Positions 1 through 8,968 of a stretch of 64,000 nt of DNA are shown here, piece by piece. The notes below the pieces were generated by a model. It did not search any database, had not been told where the DNA came from, and saw nothing but the letters and a program-made list of their open reading frames with translations. Within the stretch, counting starts at the first letter, position 1, and every line of letters begins with the position of its first letter. Both the position numbers and the translations under genes were made by a program. Source of the DNA: Pseudomonadota bacterium (GTDB taxonomy: Bacteria; Pseudomonadota; Alphaproteobacteria; SHVZ01); assembly GCA_016195085.1 (NCBI GenBank), contig JACQAG010000060.1, positions 1-64,000 on the forward strand, read 5' to 3'.

Positions 1-221
1 GCCGCGCCGGCTTCGCTGATCTGCCCATGCCGCCAGCATGCCAAACCCCAGCACCTGGCGACACCCCAAAAACCCAATATCCACGTGGCTTCGGGTCGCC
101 TTCAACCCCTCAATTCGCCCACTCGATTCCCTGATGAGCCATTAAAATTAAACCATTGCGGTTCATTACGCGAGCGCCCTCGGGCGCGCCGACGGCTATG
201 GAAGCCTGGGGAGGCCCGGTT
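1..221. other. Left edge, no gene recognised
   Basis: The first 221 bases lie downstream of the asparaginase gene, which ends here on the minus strand. Open frames in this stretch are short or continue as antisense frames of the neighbouring gene. I see no RNA gene or clear terminator with a T-run. Confidence 0.5.
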
Positions 222-1187
222 TCAGCGATAGATCGCAACCTCGATCGCGCCGCCGGCCAGCACGGAGCCCCGGTACATGCCCTCGGTGTTGAAGGGCATG
301 GTGACATTGCCCTGGCGATCGACCGCAACCAGGCCGGCGCCGGAGCCCCATTCCATGAGCTCATGCATGACCATCGCCTCGCAGGCATCGGCAAGCGCCG
401 TGCCCTGATAGCGCATCCGGCTGGCGATCTCGTGGGCCAGCACCTTGCGCACGAAGAACTCGCCCTTGCCGGTGGCCGAGAGGGCGCAGGTGGTATTGTC
501 GGCATAGGTGCCGGCGCCGATGATCGGGCTGTCGCCGACCCGGCCCAGGATCTTGTTGGTGAAGCCGCCGGTCGAGGTCGCCGCCGCGAGATCGCCCCGG
601 GCGTCGAGCGCCACCGCGCCGACCGTGCCGTGCTTCTGCGCCTCCGGCACGGCGGTGATCGGCGCCCCCTTGGCCGCCAGCTCCTTGACCTCGGCCAAGG
701 CCACCCGGCGCCAGTCCGTGTCGAAATAGGATTGCGGCACCGGTTGGAAGCCGTGGGCCTCGGCGAAGGCATCGGCACCCTCGCCGACGAGGAGAAGGTT
801 GTCCGAGCGCTCCATGATGGCGCGACAGACGCGGATGGGATTGCGGATGTGACGGGCTCCCGCCAAGGCACCCGCCAGGAGACTCTTTCCGTCCATGATG
901 GCGGCGTCGAGCTCGTGTCCCCCTTCCAGGTTGAACACCGAGCCGTGCCCGGCATTGAAGAGCGGCGAGTCCTCCATCGAGGCGACCGCCGCTTCGACCG
1001 CATCGAGGCTGCTGCCGCCCCGCTCGAGGATGACCCGACCGGCGTCCAGCGACTGGGTGAGCGCCTGGAGATACGCAGCCTCGCGCTGGGACGACATCAG
1101 GGCGCGGGTGAGCGTGCCGCAGCCGCCATGAATGGCCAGCGCATAGCGCGGCCGGGAATGGGCGAGGGTCGGGCTTGGTGGGGCCAT
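222..1187 (-). CDS. iaaA: Isoaspartyl peptidase / L-asparaginase, Ntn-hydrolase type
   Basis: This 321-residue protein belongs to the plant-type asparaginase (type 2) family, made as a precursor that cleaves itself before a threonine, which becomes the N-terminal nucleophile. It hydrolyses isoaspartyl dipeptides and L-asparagine, probably in the cytoplasm since no signal peptide is seen. The N-terminal half has the family motif HGGCGT near residue 20 and FNAGHGSV near residue 78. The autocleavage site HGTVGAVALD places the catalytic threonine at about residue 188, and the later GDSPIIGAGTYAD and TGxGE-like segments are also typical. Length matches the family. The gene starts 10 bases downstream of the RND pump gene on the same strand, so it may be read through from it, although no functional link is known. 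Confidence 0.9.
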   Translation of the reverse strand: MAPPSPTLAHSRPRYALAIHGGCGTLTRALMSSQREAAYLQALTQSLDAGRVILERGGSSLDAVEAAVASMEDSPLFNAGHGSVFNLEGGHELDAAIMDGKSLLAGALAGARHIRNPIRVCRAIMERSDNLLLVGEGADAFAEAHGFQPVPQSYFDTDWRRVALAEVKELAAKGAPITAVPEAQKHGTVGAVALDARGDLAAATSTGGFTNKILGRVGDSPIIGAGTYADNTTCALSATGKGEFFVRKVLAHEIASRMRYQGTALADACEAMVMHELMEWGSGAGLVAVDRQGNVTMPFNTEGMYRGSVLAGGAIEVAIYR

Positions 1188-1197
1188 GGCCTCTATC

Positions 1198-4100
1198 CTA
1201 GCCGATTTCGGCGCTCCGTGGACGAGTCGGGCTCTTCAGCCAGGCAGGCTGTTTGCTGCGGCCGAGCAGGCCGCGAACCACGACATAGAAGATCGGCGTG
1301 AACACGAGGCCGAAGAGCGTCACCCCCAGCATGCCGAAGAAGACGGCGGTGCCGAGCGATTGGCGCATCTCCGAGCCGGCCCCGATCGCGATCACCAGCG
1401 GCACCACGCCGAGGATGAAGGCGAGCGAGGTCATGAGAATGGGCCTGAGGCGCGTCTGCGCCGCATCCACGGCGGCGGCGAAACGGTCGACGCCGGTTGC
1501 TTCCGCCTGGCGGGCGAACTCGACGATGAGGATGGCGTTCTTGGCGGCAAGCCCCACCAGCACCACGAAACCGACCTGGGCCAGGATATCGACGGCCATG
1601 CCGCGCAGCAGGAGGCCGCTGACCGCGGCCAAGAGGCACATCGGCACGATCAGGATCACGGCCAGCGGCAAGGCCCAGCTTTCATACTGCGCCGCCAGCA
1701 CCAGGAAGACGAGGACGACCGAGGCCACGAAAACCAGCAGGCCGCTGCTGCCGGCGAGCTTTTCCTGGAGTGCCAGCTCGGTCCATTCGAAGCCGAAGCC
1801 GTCGGGGAGCCGATCGGCGGCGAGACGCTCCATCTCCGCCAGCGCATAGCCAGTGGAGAAGCCAGGCACTACGTTCCCCTGGATTTCGGCGGCCGGATAG
1901 AGGTTGTAGCGGGGCACGCGGTAGGGGCCGGTGATGTCGCGGAAGGAGGTGACCGCGCCCAAGGGCACCATATCGCCCTTCCCGTTGCGGGTCTTGAGGT
2001 TGGCAATGTCGCGGATGTCGGTACGGAAGCGCCCGTCGGCCTGCGCCGTCACCCGGTAGGTGCGGCCGAGATAGTTGAACTCGTTTACGAAGCTCGAGCC
2101 GACATAGACTTCGAGGGTCTGGAATACCTGGTCCACCGAAACCCCGAGCATCTCCGCGCGCACCCGGTCGATGCCGGCATAGATCTTCGGCGTGCGGGTG
2201 TTGAAAAGCGAGAACACGCCGACCAGCCCCGGGATCTGATTGGCCGCCTGGGTCATGTCCTGGGTGGCGGCATCGAGTGCCTGCAGCCCTCGTCCGCGGC
2301 GATCCTGCACCATCATCTTGAAGCCACCGGAATTGCCGATGCCGCGCACCGGCGGCGGCGGAATGGTGATGATGAAGGCATCTTGGATGACGCCCAGCCT
2401 TTGACGCAACGTCGCCAGCAAAGCATCGGCGCTTTGCCCCTTGGCGGCGCGCTCGGCGAACGGCTTCAGCGCCGAGAAGATCGCGCCGGCATTGGGTGCA
2501 TTGGTGAAGGTGGCGCCGTCGAACCCGGCGAAGGGCACGACATGCGCCACGCCGTCGGTTGCAAGCAGGATCTCCGCCGCCCGGCGCACGACCGCATCGG
2601 TGCGCGCCAGCGAGGATCCCGGCGGCAGCTGCAGGACGGTGATGAGGTAGCCCTGGTCCTGCTGGGGAATGAAGCCCGTGGGCGCGCGGCCGAACTGCCA
2701 GATGGTGAGGCCGATGAGGCCGGCATAGACCGCGAGGGCGAGCGCCGAAAGCCTGAGCAGACGCCTCGTGAGCCCGCCATAGGCACCGGACAGAAAGGCG
2801 AAGCCGCGGTTGAAGCCGGAAAAGAACGCGCGAATCGGCCGGGCGATGAGCGATCCTCGAGCCGGTTCCTCTTGGTGGGGCCTGAACAGAAGCGCGCACA
2901 GCGCCGGGCTCAAGGTCAATGACACGATCATGGAAATGACCGTGGCGCTGGCGATGGTGACCGCGAACTGGCGGAAGAACTGTCCGGATATGCCGGGGAT
3001 GAAGGCCGACGGGATGAATACCGAGGACAAGACCAAGGCGATCGCAATGAGCGCGCCGCCGACCTCGTCCATGGTCTCGTGCGCCGCGTCGCGTGGCGAC
3101 ATGCCTTGGCGCAAGTTGCGCTCGACATTCTCCACAACCACGATCGCATCGTCGACGACGATGCCGATCGCCAGCACCAGACCGAACAGCGACAAATTGT
3201 TGAGCGAGAAGCCGAAGGCGGCCAGCACGCCGAAGGTGCCGATCAAGGATATGGGAATCGCCACGATCGGTATGATCGAGGCGCGCCAGGTTTGCAGAAA
3301 GACAAGGACCACGATGACCACCAGGCCGACAGCTTCGAAGATGGTCTTGAACACCTCGCGCACCGACTCGGCGATGAACTCGGTCGGATTGTAGACGATG
3401 TCGTAGCGGAGCCCCGCCGGGAAGGACCGCGACAATTCCTGCATGGTGGCGATCAGACGATCGGCGGTCGCCAGCGCGTTCGAGCCGGGACGTTGGAAGA
3501 GGAGGAGTGGCACCGCGGGTCTGGCATCGAGATAGCCGTTGGCGCTGTAGTCCTGCGCGCCGAGCTCGACCCGGCCCAGATCCTGCACGCGCGTCACCCT
3601 GCCGTCTGAGTCGGTCTTGACGATGATGTTGGCGAATTGCCGCGGATCGGAGAGCCGTCCGAGGGTCTCGATGTTGAGCTGGAACGCGCCCGGCTTCGGC
3701 ACCGGCGGCTGACCCAGCTGGCCCGAGGCGACTTGCACATTCTGCTGGCGGAGCGCGGCGACGACATCGCTCGCGGTCAGTCTGCGCGCCGCGATCTTCT
3801 CCGGATCGAGCCAGACTCGCATCGCATAGTCGCGGGCGCCGAACACGCGCACGTCGCCCACGCCCTCGAGCCGCGCCAGCACATCCTTGATCTGGAGGGT
3901 GGCGTAGTTGGAGACGTAGAGCTGATCGCGCGACCCGTCCGGCGAGCTCAGATGGATTACCATCATCAGGTCGGGCGAGTTTTTGCGCACAGTGACGCCG
4001 ATGCGCGACACCTCCTCGGGCAGGCGCGGCTGGGCGATGGCGACGCGGTTCTGCACCAGCACCTGCGCGATGTCGAGGTCGGTGCCGAGCGCAAAGGCGA

Positions 4101-4380
4101 TGGTAAGCGCGAGATTGCCGTCGCCGGTCGCCTGGGAGACCATGTAGAGCATGTTCTCCACACCGTTGATCTCCTGCTCGAGCGGAGTGGCCACGGTGTC
4201 GCTCACCACCTCGGCAGACGCGCCGGGATAGGCGGCGTTGACGACGATGGTCGGCGGCGCGATCTCGGGATATTGGGCGACCGGCAGTGTGAAGTAAGCG
4301 TAGCCGCCGACCAGCGTGATGAAGACCGAAAGCACCGTCGCAAAGATCGGCCGATCGATGAAGAAGTGCGAAAGGCGCAT
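1198..4380 (-). CDS. RND multidrug efflux pump, inner-membrane transporter (AcrB/MexB type)
   Basis: The 1060-residue product is a full-length hydrophobe/amphiphile efflux (HAE1) transporter. It is a proton-driven trimeric inner-membrane pump that passes substrates through a periplasmic adaptor to an outer-membrane channel. The N-terminus (FFIDRPIFATVLS, then GGYAYFTLPVAQYP) is the first membrane helix and start of the porter domain, as in AcrB. The proton-relay aspartates are seen in GIVVDDAIVVVEN near residue 410, and the matching lysine in AAKNAILIVEFA near residue 945. Two groups of membrane helices flank two large periplasmic loops. The adaptor gene lies immediately upstream with a 12-base gap. 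No outer-membrane channel gene is nearby, so a channel from elsewhere is probably shared. Substrates cannot be told from the sequence. Confidence 0.95.
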   Translation of the reverse strand: MRLSHFFIDRPIFATVLSVFITLVGGYAYFTLPVAQYPEIAPPTIVVNAAYPGASAEVVSDTVATPLEQEINGVENMLYMVSQATGDGNLALTIAFALGTDLDIAQVLVQNRVAIAQPRLPEEVSRIGVTVRKNSPDLMMVIHLSSPDGSRDQLYVSNYATLQIKDVLARLEGVGDVRVFGARDYAMRVWLDPEKIAARRLTASDVVAALRQQNVQVASGQLGQPPVPKPGAFQLNIETLGRLSDPRQFANIIVKTDSDGRVTRVQDLGRVELGAQDYSANGYLDARPAVPLLLFQRPGSNALATADRLIATMQELSRSFPAGLRYDIVYNPTEFIAESVREVFKTIFEAVGLVVIVVLVFLQTWRASIIPIVAIPISLIGTFGVLAAFGFSLNNLSLFGLVLAIGIVVDDAIVVVENVERNLRQGMSPRDAAHETMDEVGGALIAIALVLSSVFIPSAFIPGISGQFFRQFAVTIASATVISMIVSLTLSPALCALLFRPHQEEPARGSLIARPIRAFFSGFNRGFAFLSGAYGGLTRRLLRLSALALAVYAGLIGLTIWQFGRAPTGFIPQQDQGYLITVLQLPPGSSLARTDAVVRRAAEILLATDGVAHVVPFAGFDGATFTNAPNAGAIFSALKPFAERAAKGQSADALLATLRQRLGVIQDAFIITIPPPPVRGIGNSGGFKMMVQDRRGRGLQALDAATQDMTQAANQIPGLVGVFSLFNTRTPKIYAGIDRVRAEMLGVSVDQVFQTLEVYVGSSFVNEFNYLGRTYRVTAQADGRFRTDIRDIANLKTRNGKGDMVPLGAVTSFRDITGPYRVPRYNLYPAAEIQGNVVPGFSTGYALAEMERLAADRLPDGFGFEWTELALQEKLAGSSGLLVFVASVVLVFLVLAAQYESWALPLAVILIVPMCLLAAVSGLLLRGMAVDILAQVGFVVLVGLAAKNAILIVEFARQAEATGVDRFAAAVDAAQTRLRPILMTSLAFILGVVPLVIAIGAGSEMRQSLGTAVFFGMLGVTLFGLVFTPIFYVVVRGLLGRSKQPAWLKSPTRPRSAEIG

Positions 4381-4392
4381 GGACTTGCCGCC

Positions 4393-5649
4393 TCAATCCG
4401 ATGCGGACGGCGTGATGGTGCCCGGCTGCGGGGCGACTTTGGCGCCGGGGCGGGCGCGTACGAGGCCGTTGATGATGATCATGTCGCTCGCCTCGAGCCC
4501 GCTACGGATCACGCGCAGCCCCTCGCTGGTCGGCCCCGGCCGTACGATCTTCGGTACCACCGTGCCGTCGTCCTTGACCGTCATCACGATCTTGCGGGAC
4601 TGGTCGGTCACCACCGCGCTGTCCGGGACCAGCGTGGCCTGGTACGGCTCGGAGCCCGGTATCCGGATGCGGCCGAATTGCCCGGGCGTGATGAAGAGGT
4701 CGCGGTTGGGGAAGGTCGCCCGTGCGCGGATCGTGCCGGAGCTGCGGTCGACCTGATTGTCGAGGAAGTCGAGACGCCCCTCGAGGGTCCATTTGGTCTC
4801 GTCGAAGAGATGCGCGAAGACGCCGAGTGCGCCGTCGCGTGCCGACTTGAACTTGCCGGTGGCCGCGGCGCGCTGATAGGCGAGCAGATCGGCTTCGCTC
4901 ATGTCGAAGGTGAAGTAGATCGGATCGAGCGCCACGATGGTGGTGAGCAATGTCGTCGGTCCACCGGCGCCGCCGACGACGAGATTGCCGATGCTGACCT
5001 CGTGTCGGCTGGCGCGGCCGCCGACGGGCGCGGTGATGCGGGTGAAGTCGAGATCGAGCTGCGCCGAGCGGATGGCTGCCTTGGCCGTCTCCAGGACAGC
5101 CGCCGCGACTCGCTGCTCCTGTACGCGCTGGTCGTAGACGCTGCCGGCGACGAAGTCGCGTTCGCGCAGCTGGCCGGCGCGAGCCAGCTCCCGGGTCGCC
5201 AGCTCGAGGCGGGCATTGGCTTGGGCGAGCTGCGCTTGTACGGAGCTGAGCGCAATCTCGAAGGGCCGGGGATCGATGATGAACAGGAGATCGCCCTTGT
5301 TGACGATCTGTCCGTCCCGGAAGTTGATCGATTGCAGATAGCCGCTGACGCGCGCCCGCATCTCCACATACTCGACGGCGGCGAATTGACCGGTGAATTC
5401 GTCCCACTCGACGATCTCGCGCTGGAGCGGATGGCTCACGGTCACCGGCAAGGGCGCCGGTGCGGCCCGGGCGGCGCTGCTTTCTCCGCGGCTCCGGCCA
5501 AAGAACCAGAACGCAGCGAGAGCGGCGACGAGCAACAGCCCGACGGCCACAAGCAAGCCGCGAGGGCGCCCGGTCCCTGGCTCCACCTTTGACGAAGGCG
5601 GCGTGCCCGCGGGTGTGGCGGGGGATGGAGGCGTGACGGTCTCGGGCAT
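4393..5649 (-). CDS. RND efflux periplasmic adaptor subunit (AcrA/HlyD family)
   Basis: This membrane fusion protein joins the inner-membrane pump to an outer-membrane channel. I place the start at 5649, where the messenger carries GGGGGAG a few bases ahead of the ATG. The open frame runs 40 codons further upstream without a comparable site. The 418-residue product has a proline-rich cytoplasmic N-terminus, one membrane anchor (GLLLVAVGLLLVAALAAFWFF-like region, about residues 30-50), then lipoyl halves (VEMRARVSGYLQ and later FTRITAPVGGR), a coiled-coil hairpin rich in Gln/Ala/Leu/Arg between them, and a beta-barrel with FPNRDLFITPGQFGRIR. No lipobox cysteine is seen, so anchoring is by the helix. 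It sits directly upstream of its pump and surely forms an operon with it. Confidence 0.93.
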   Translation of the reverse strand: MPETVTPPSPATPAGTPPSSKVEPGTGRPRGLLVAVGLLLVAALAAFWFFGRSRGESSAARAAPAPLPVTVSHPLQREIVEWDEFTGQFAAVEYVEMRARVSGYLQSINFRDGQIVNKGDLLFIIDPRPFEIALSSVQAQLAQANARLELATRELARAGQLRERDFVAGSVYDQRVQEQRVAAAVLETAKAAIRSAQLDLDFTRITAPVGGRASRHEVSIGNLVVGGAGGPTTLLTTIVALDPIYFTFDMSEADLLAYQRAAATGKFKSARDGALGVFAHLFDETKWTLEGRLDFLDNQVDRSSGTIRARATFPNRDLFITPGQFGRIRIPGSEPYQATLVPDSAVVTDQSRKIVMTVKDDGTVVPKIVRPGPTSEGLRVIRSGLEASDMIIINGLVRARPGAKVAPQPGTITPSASD

Positions 5650-5847
5650 GGCGGCTCCCCCTGATGCACCTTGAGAGAAGGTAGATGAGCCGGCCGGGAA
5701 TGCAATCGTCGCCGGCAAAATTGCGGCGCCGCCGGCTCCGGACGCGCGGATTTCCTCGATCGCCGGCATTTACGCTGATAGGCCGGTGACTTGCCATCGG
5801 CCATGAGAGCTGTGGCGGCCCGGCAACAGGCCGGGCGAGGAAGATTG

Positions 5848-7080
5848 CTAGGCCTTGAGCAAATCGGCCAAGGTCAATGCCATCACCTGGGTCGCCCGCA
5901 ACAGGTCCGTGAGGCTGAGGCGCTCATCGGCCCGGTGCGCATTGGCATCGGCGATGCTGCGGGGTCCGGCGCCGTAGAGCACCGTCGGGATGCCGGCGGC
6001 GCTGTAGTGCCGGGCATCGGTATAGAGCGGTACCCCGCCGGCTTCGATGGTCTCGCCAAACACCGCCTCGGCGTTCCGGCGGAGCGGTTCCACCAGCCGG
6101 TCTTGCCCCGGGCTCGGGACCAGCGGCCTTGCCTCCAAGAGGCGACGGATCTCGACGGTGATTCCCGGCATGGCGTGGGCGCGCTCGTGGATCAGAGCGA
6201 CGAGCTCGCGTTCCGCCTCGACCGGCGCTTCCTCGGGGATGATGCGCCGGTCGAGGCGGAAGCGGACGAGATCGGGCACGACATTGGTGTTGATGCCGCC
6301 CTCGATGAGCCCGACGACCAGGCTCGGCGACCGGATGCCGGCGATGGCCGAACGCTTGGCCGCGAGGCTTTCGCGGAGCCCGTAGAGGGCGCCCAGGATC
6401 TCTGTCGCCGCCCAGAGCGCATCGACGCCGGCCTCCGGCGTGGCCGCATGCGCCGACTTGCCGCGCACGCTCACTTCCATATGCAGGCAGCCATTGTGGG
6501 CGACGACGATCTGATAGGAGAAGCCGGCGGCGATGGCGAAGTCCGGCCGGCTCAGCCCCTGATCCAAGAGCCATTTCGGCCCGATCATGCCGCCCGACTC
6601 CTCATCATAGGTGAAGTGCAGCTCGACCGTGCCGGCAAGCGTCATGCCGCTGGCGATCAGCGCCGTCAGCGCGAACGCATAGGTGGCGAAGTCGGATTTC
6701 GAGACCGCAACGCCGCGGCCATACATCCATCCCTCGCGGATCTCGGCGCCGTAGGGATCGGCGGTCCATCCTTCGCCGGGCGGCACGACATCGCCATGGG
6801 CGTTGAGTGCCACGACCGGTCCCGGACCGAAGCGGTGACGCACGATGAGATTGGTCGCGGCCTGCATGCCGTGCGCTTGGGCGAGCTCGCCCGGCACCTC
6901 GTGCCGCTCCACCTCGAGGCCCAGCGCCGCCAAGAGCGCGGCCGCGCGCTCGCCGTGGCGGCGGCAGTCGCCGGGCGGATTGTCGGAGGGAACCCGCACG
7001 AGCTCGGCTAGGAAACCGATCTGCTCCTGGTGCCGATCGGCCACGAGCCGACATAAACGATCATCGAGAAACATGGTCAT
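5848..7080 (-). CDS. M20-family peptidase homologue with altered metal site
   Basis: The 410-residue protein has the fold signatures of the M20 family (ArgE, DapE, carboxypeptidase G2), dinuclear zinc amidohydrolases. NAHGD supplies the first histidine ligand, YDEESGG gives the catalytic glutamate pair, a dimerisation-domain segment VRGKSAHAATPEAG follows, and a histidine lies in ANAHRADERL near the C-terminus. Two normally conserved acids are not where expected. The usual GRGxxDMKG reads GRGVAVSKSD, so the bridging aspartate is a valine, and the usual GEPT segment reads AGFS. I infer either a mononuclear or altered activity, or a specialised subfamily. The usual labels, deacetylase or desuccinylase, should not be applied with confidence. 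No operon partner is close. Confidence 0.8.
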   Translation of the reverse strand: MTMFLDDRLCRLVADRHQEQIGFLAELVRVPSDNPPGDCRRHGERAAALLAALGLEVERHEVPGELAQAHGMQAATNLIVRHRFGPGPVVALNAHGDVVPPGEGWTADPYGAEIREGWMYGRGVAVSKSDFATYAFALTALIASGMTLAGTVELHFTYDEESGGMIGPKWLLDQGLSRPDFAIAAGFSYQIVVAHNGCLHMEVSVRGKSAHAATPEAGVDALWAATEILGALYGLRESLAAKRSAIAGIRSPSLVVGLIEGGINTNVVPDLVRFRLDRRIIPEEAPVEAERELVALIHERAHAMPGITVEIRRLLEARPLVPSPGQDRLVEPLRRNAEAVFGETIEAGGVPLYTDARHYSAAGIPTVLYGAGPRSIADANAHRADERLSLTDLLRATQVMALTLADLLKA

Positions 7081-7500
7081 GGCTATGGTCCGATTCTAGC
7101 GCGAGGCCCGGAGCGCCGCGGGAGAATGGCAGCCCCGGCCTCCGATCGCGAGCCCGCTCGCCGCGCGGCGGGACGGAGAATCGCGGGCCCGACACGACCG
7201 ATTCGGAGCAAGCATGCGCTCGATCGGCTCCGGCTGGAGCCCAGGGGCCGCTCCCGGGACGACGCTGCGGCGCAGATAAATCAGCGATTTTGCGAGAATA
7301 CCGGGGAATGCCCGAGGGCAGGAAAGGCTGAGAATCCGTAGAAACTTAGTGGGTGCAGCGCCGGTCGGAGGATGCGGTCTGGCGCCGACCGAGCGGCCGG
7401 CATTGAACGACGATCGTCTCCGAGCCCCATAAAATCTCGTTTTTCTCGACGAAGAGGGTTATACAGCCGTTGTATTCAACACTCATTTTGGAGGACCGCC
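7081..7500. promoter_or_regulatory. Intergenic region upstream of the HU gene
   Basis: About 420 bases separate the M20 gene, which leaves leftwards, from the HU gene, which reads rightwards. Short frames here have no family signature and I do not call them. The last 80 bases become A+T-rich (around 7430-7490, with TTATAC and TTGTATTC words) and end in TTTTGGAGGA, a strong ribosome-binding site for the GTG start at 7501. The HU promoter is probably in this A+T-rich part, but I cannot assign its boxes. Confidence 0.4.
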
Positions 7501-7794
7501 GTGGCGGGAGAGAAGCAAGCGATTGTCACCGTGAAGCACTTGGCCGATACGCTCGCCGACAAGCACGGGCAGTCGAAGAAAGACATGAAGTCGGTGATGG
7601 ATGACCTGGTGACGCTCCTCACCAAGAATCTGAAAAGCGGCGCCAAGATCCGCATTCCCGGCTTCGGCGTATTCCAGGTCCGCAAGCGGCCGGCGCGCAT
7701 GGGCCGCAACCCGGCGACCGGCGAGGCGATCAAGATCAAGGCGAGCAAGAAGGTCGCCTTCCGCGCCGCCAAAGAGCTGAAGGAATCGGTCTAG
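7501..7794 (+). CDS. HU/IHF-family DNA-binding protein
   Basis: This 97-residue protein is a bacterial histone-like protein that binds and bends DNA as a dimer. The start is a GTG at 7501, chosen because GGAGGA lies seven bases upstream and because the protein then begins just before the first helix. The open frame itself reaches back to 7372. The central segment IRIPGFGVFQVRKRPARMGRNPATGEAIKIKA contains the beta-arm with the conserved GRNPxTGE motif and the intercalating proline, and it ends in VAFRAAKELKE, the usual C-terminal helix. The N-terminus (KHLADTLADKHGQSKKDMKSV) resembles HU rather than IHF, but several divergent HU paralogues exist in alphaproteobacteria, so I give no gene symbol. 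The gene is alone, followed by the double-hairpin repeat. Confidence 0.9.
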   Translation: MAGEKQAIVTVKHLADTLADKHGQSKKDMKSVMDDLVTLLTKNLKSGAKIRIPGFGVFQVRKRPARMGRNPATGEAIKIKASKKVAFRAAKELKESV

Positions 7795-7820
7795 GTCGCA
7801 TCGGACGGAGCCGACGCCCC

Positions 7821-7939
7821 TAGTGTCCCGCCCCTGAAATTCGTCCGCGAATTTCAGGGATAAGCGGGACACTAATCTATTGAGTCTAGTGTGATTCAGA
7901 TTCCGAAGTTCGCCGACGAACTTCGGAATCATCACACTA
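7821..7939 (+). repeat. 119-bp double-hairpin repeat, copy 1
   Basis: The unit consists of two imperfect palindromes joined by a 12-base linker. Hairpin A (7821-7874) runs from TAGTGTCCCGC to GCGGGACACTA with an inner stem CCTGAAATTCG/CGAATTTCAGG. Hairpin B (7887-7939) runs from TAGTGTGAT to ATCACACTA with an inner stem GATTCCGAAGTTCG/CGAACTTCGGAATC. All four arms begin or end with TAGTG/CACTA. A second copy of exactly the same length lies inverted at 50565-50683 with about eight differences, counted by eye. It lies between the ends of the HU gene and the convergent DUF1194 gene, where it could act as a bidirectional transcript end or as a BIME/MITE-like mobile repeat. Confidence 0.9.
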
Positions 7940-8081
7940 GGGAAACCGTCGGGACGTCGGCTCCGTGCGCTTCGCAGGCCTTGGCGCCAGGCTCGGGGCT
8001 TGGCTTGGCCGCTCGCGTTCCAGCAGCGGCATATCGGCGTCAACGTCGCCCGAGGGCGGCGACGCAAGCAGAAATTCCGGT

Positions 8082-8930
8082 TTATTGTTCGATCTTGGCG
8101 GCGTGCGCAGGCGTGCCGTCGTTGGGCGGCGCTTCGGCGATTTCGCGCACCAGCTTCGAGACCAAGGCCGAGGCGAAGGTGGCGAAATCGTGCACCACCA
8201 TGACGAATGAGCCCGCCCCGCCGATGACGTTGTCCTGGTAATACTTGTCGAGCCCGCCCGGCGGCTGCACATGGGCATAGATCGGCATCGCCGGATGGTC
8301 GTTGATGATGGCGAGCCCATTGATGGTGACGCCCGCCTTGACCGCATCGTCTCGCGCCTCGTTCACCGGCCGCCCGGAATTGTTGGTGCCGTCGCCGGCG
8401 ACGTCGATGACCAGATGATCGCTGTTGAAGCCGCTGCGGGCGATCTGCTCCATGGCGAAATCGATGCCGGCGCCGATCGTGGTGAAGGCCGCGCACGACC
8501 GGGGTGCGGCGACGACCGCGGCACCCCATGCCTTGGCGGTGGCCTCGTCTCGCACCACGGCCCAATCGACCACAACCTTCTGCTGGCTGGCGCTCGACCA
8601 CTCGACCATGCACACCGCAATCGCTTGATTGCGGCCCGAACGGATGGCGGCCAATACTTTGGGATCGGACATGGCGGAGGCGTAACCCTGCCGCTCCAGC
8701 TGGAACTCGCTGTCGTCGACGCTGCGGGAGACGTCGTTGGCGACGACGAGGACGAGGTCGACGCTGTCGGCCGTGGCGCTCCGCGGCAACGCCGCAAGAA
8801 CCGCCAGAGCCACGCCGAGCGGGATCAGCCATCTACGCGCCACGGCGCGGGCGAGAAGCGACGGGACCATCAGCGCTCGTCCTCTGATGCGTAGTCGAGG
8901 CATCATGGGGCGAGTCGGCAGGCTTGTCAT
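8082..8930 (-). CDS. DUF1194 secreted protein with von Willebrand factor A-like fold
   Basis: The product, 282 residues if started at 8930, carries a signal peptide ending near AALPRSATA and then a domain of the DUF1194 family, which resembles von Willebrand A domains. The segment VANDVSRSVDDSEF holds a DxSxS metal-ion adhesion motif, and the later VIDVAGDGTNNSGRP carries the matching loop with conserved aspartate and threonine/asparagine residues. It is therefore a likely periplasmic or exported protein binding a divalent metal and a partner protein. Its function is unknown. An internal methionine at about 8870 would put the start immediately before the hydrophobic signal segment and is equally plausible. 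It converges on the HU gene. Confidence 0.8.
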   Translation of the reverse strand: MTSLPTRPMMPRLRIRGRALMVPSLLARAVARRWLIPLGVALAVLAALPRSATADSVDLVLVVANDVSRSVDDSEFQLERQGYASAMSDPKVLAAIRSGRNQAIAVCMVEWSSASQQKVVVDWAVVRDEATAKAWGAAVVAAPRSCAAFTTIGAGIDFAMEQIARSGFNSDHLVIDVAGDGTNNSGRPVNEARDDAVKAGVTINGLAIINDHPAMPIYAHVQPPGGLDKYYQDNVIGGAGSFVMVVHDFATFASALVSKLVREIAEAPPNDGTPAHAAKIEQ

Positions 8931-8968
8931 GCGCGTTCTTGGCGCCGGCAGAACCGCTTAGGGAGACC

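Noticed and set aside
1682-4396. Minus-strand 904-codon frame overlapping the RND pump
   Set aside because: It lies on the same strand in another frame with random Arg/Ala/His-rich sequence, while the pump frame has all AcrB motifs.
7126-7341. 71-codon ORF upstream of HU
   Set aside because: Arg/Ala-rich, lacks a ribosome-binding site and ends in the leader region of HU. I see no support.
7483-8832. Minus-strand frame of 449 codons across the HU gene, hairpin repeat and DUF1194 gene
   Set aside because: It is antisense to HU and out of frame with the DUF1194 product, and its sequence is Arg/Pro/Gly-rich without family match. It is a high-GC shadow.
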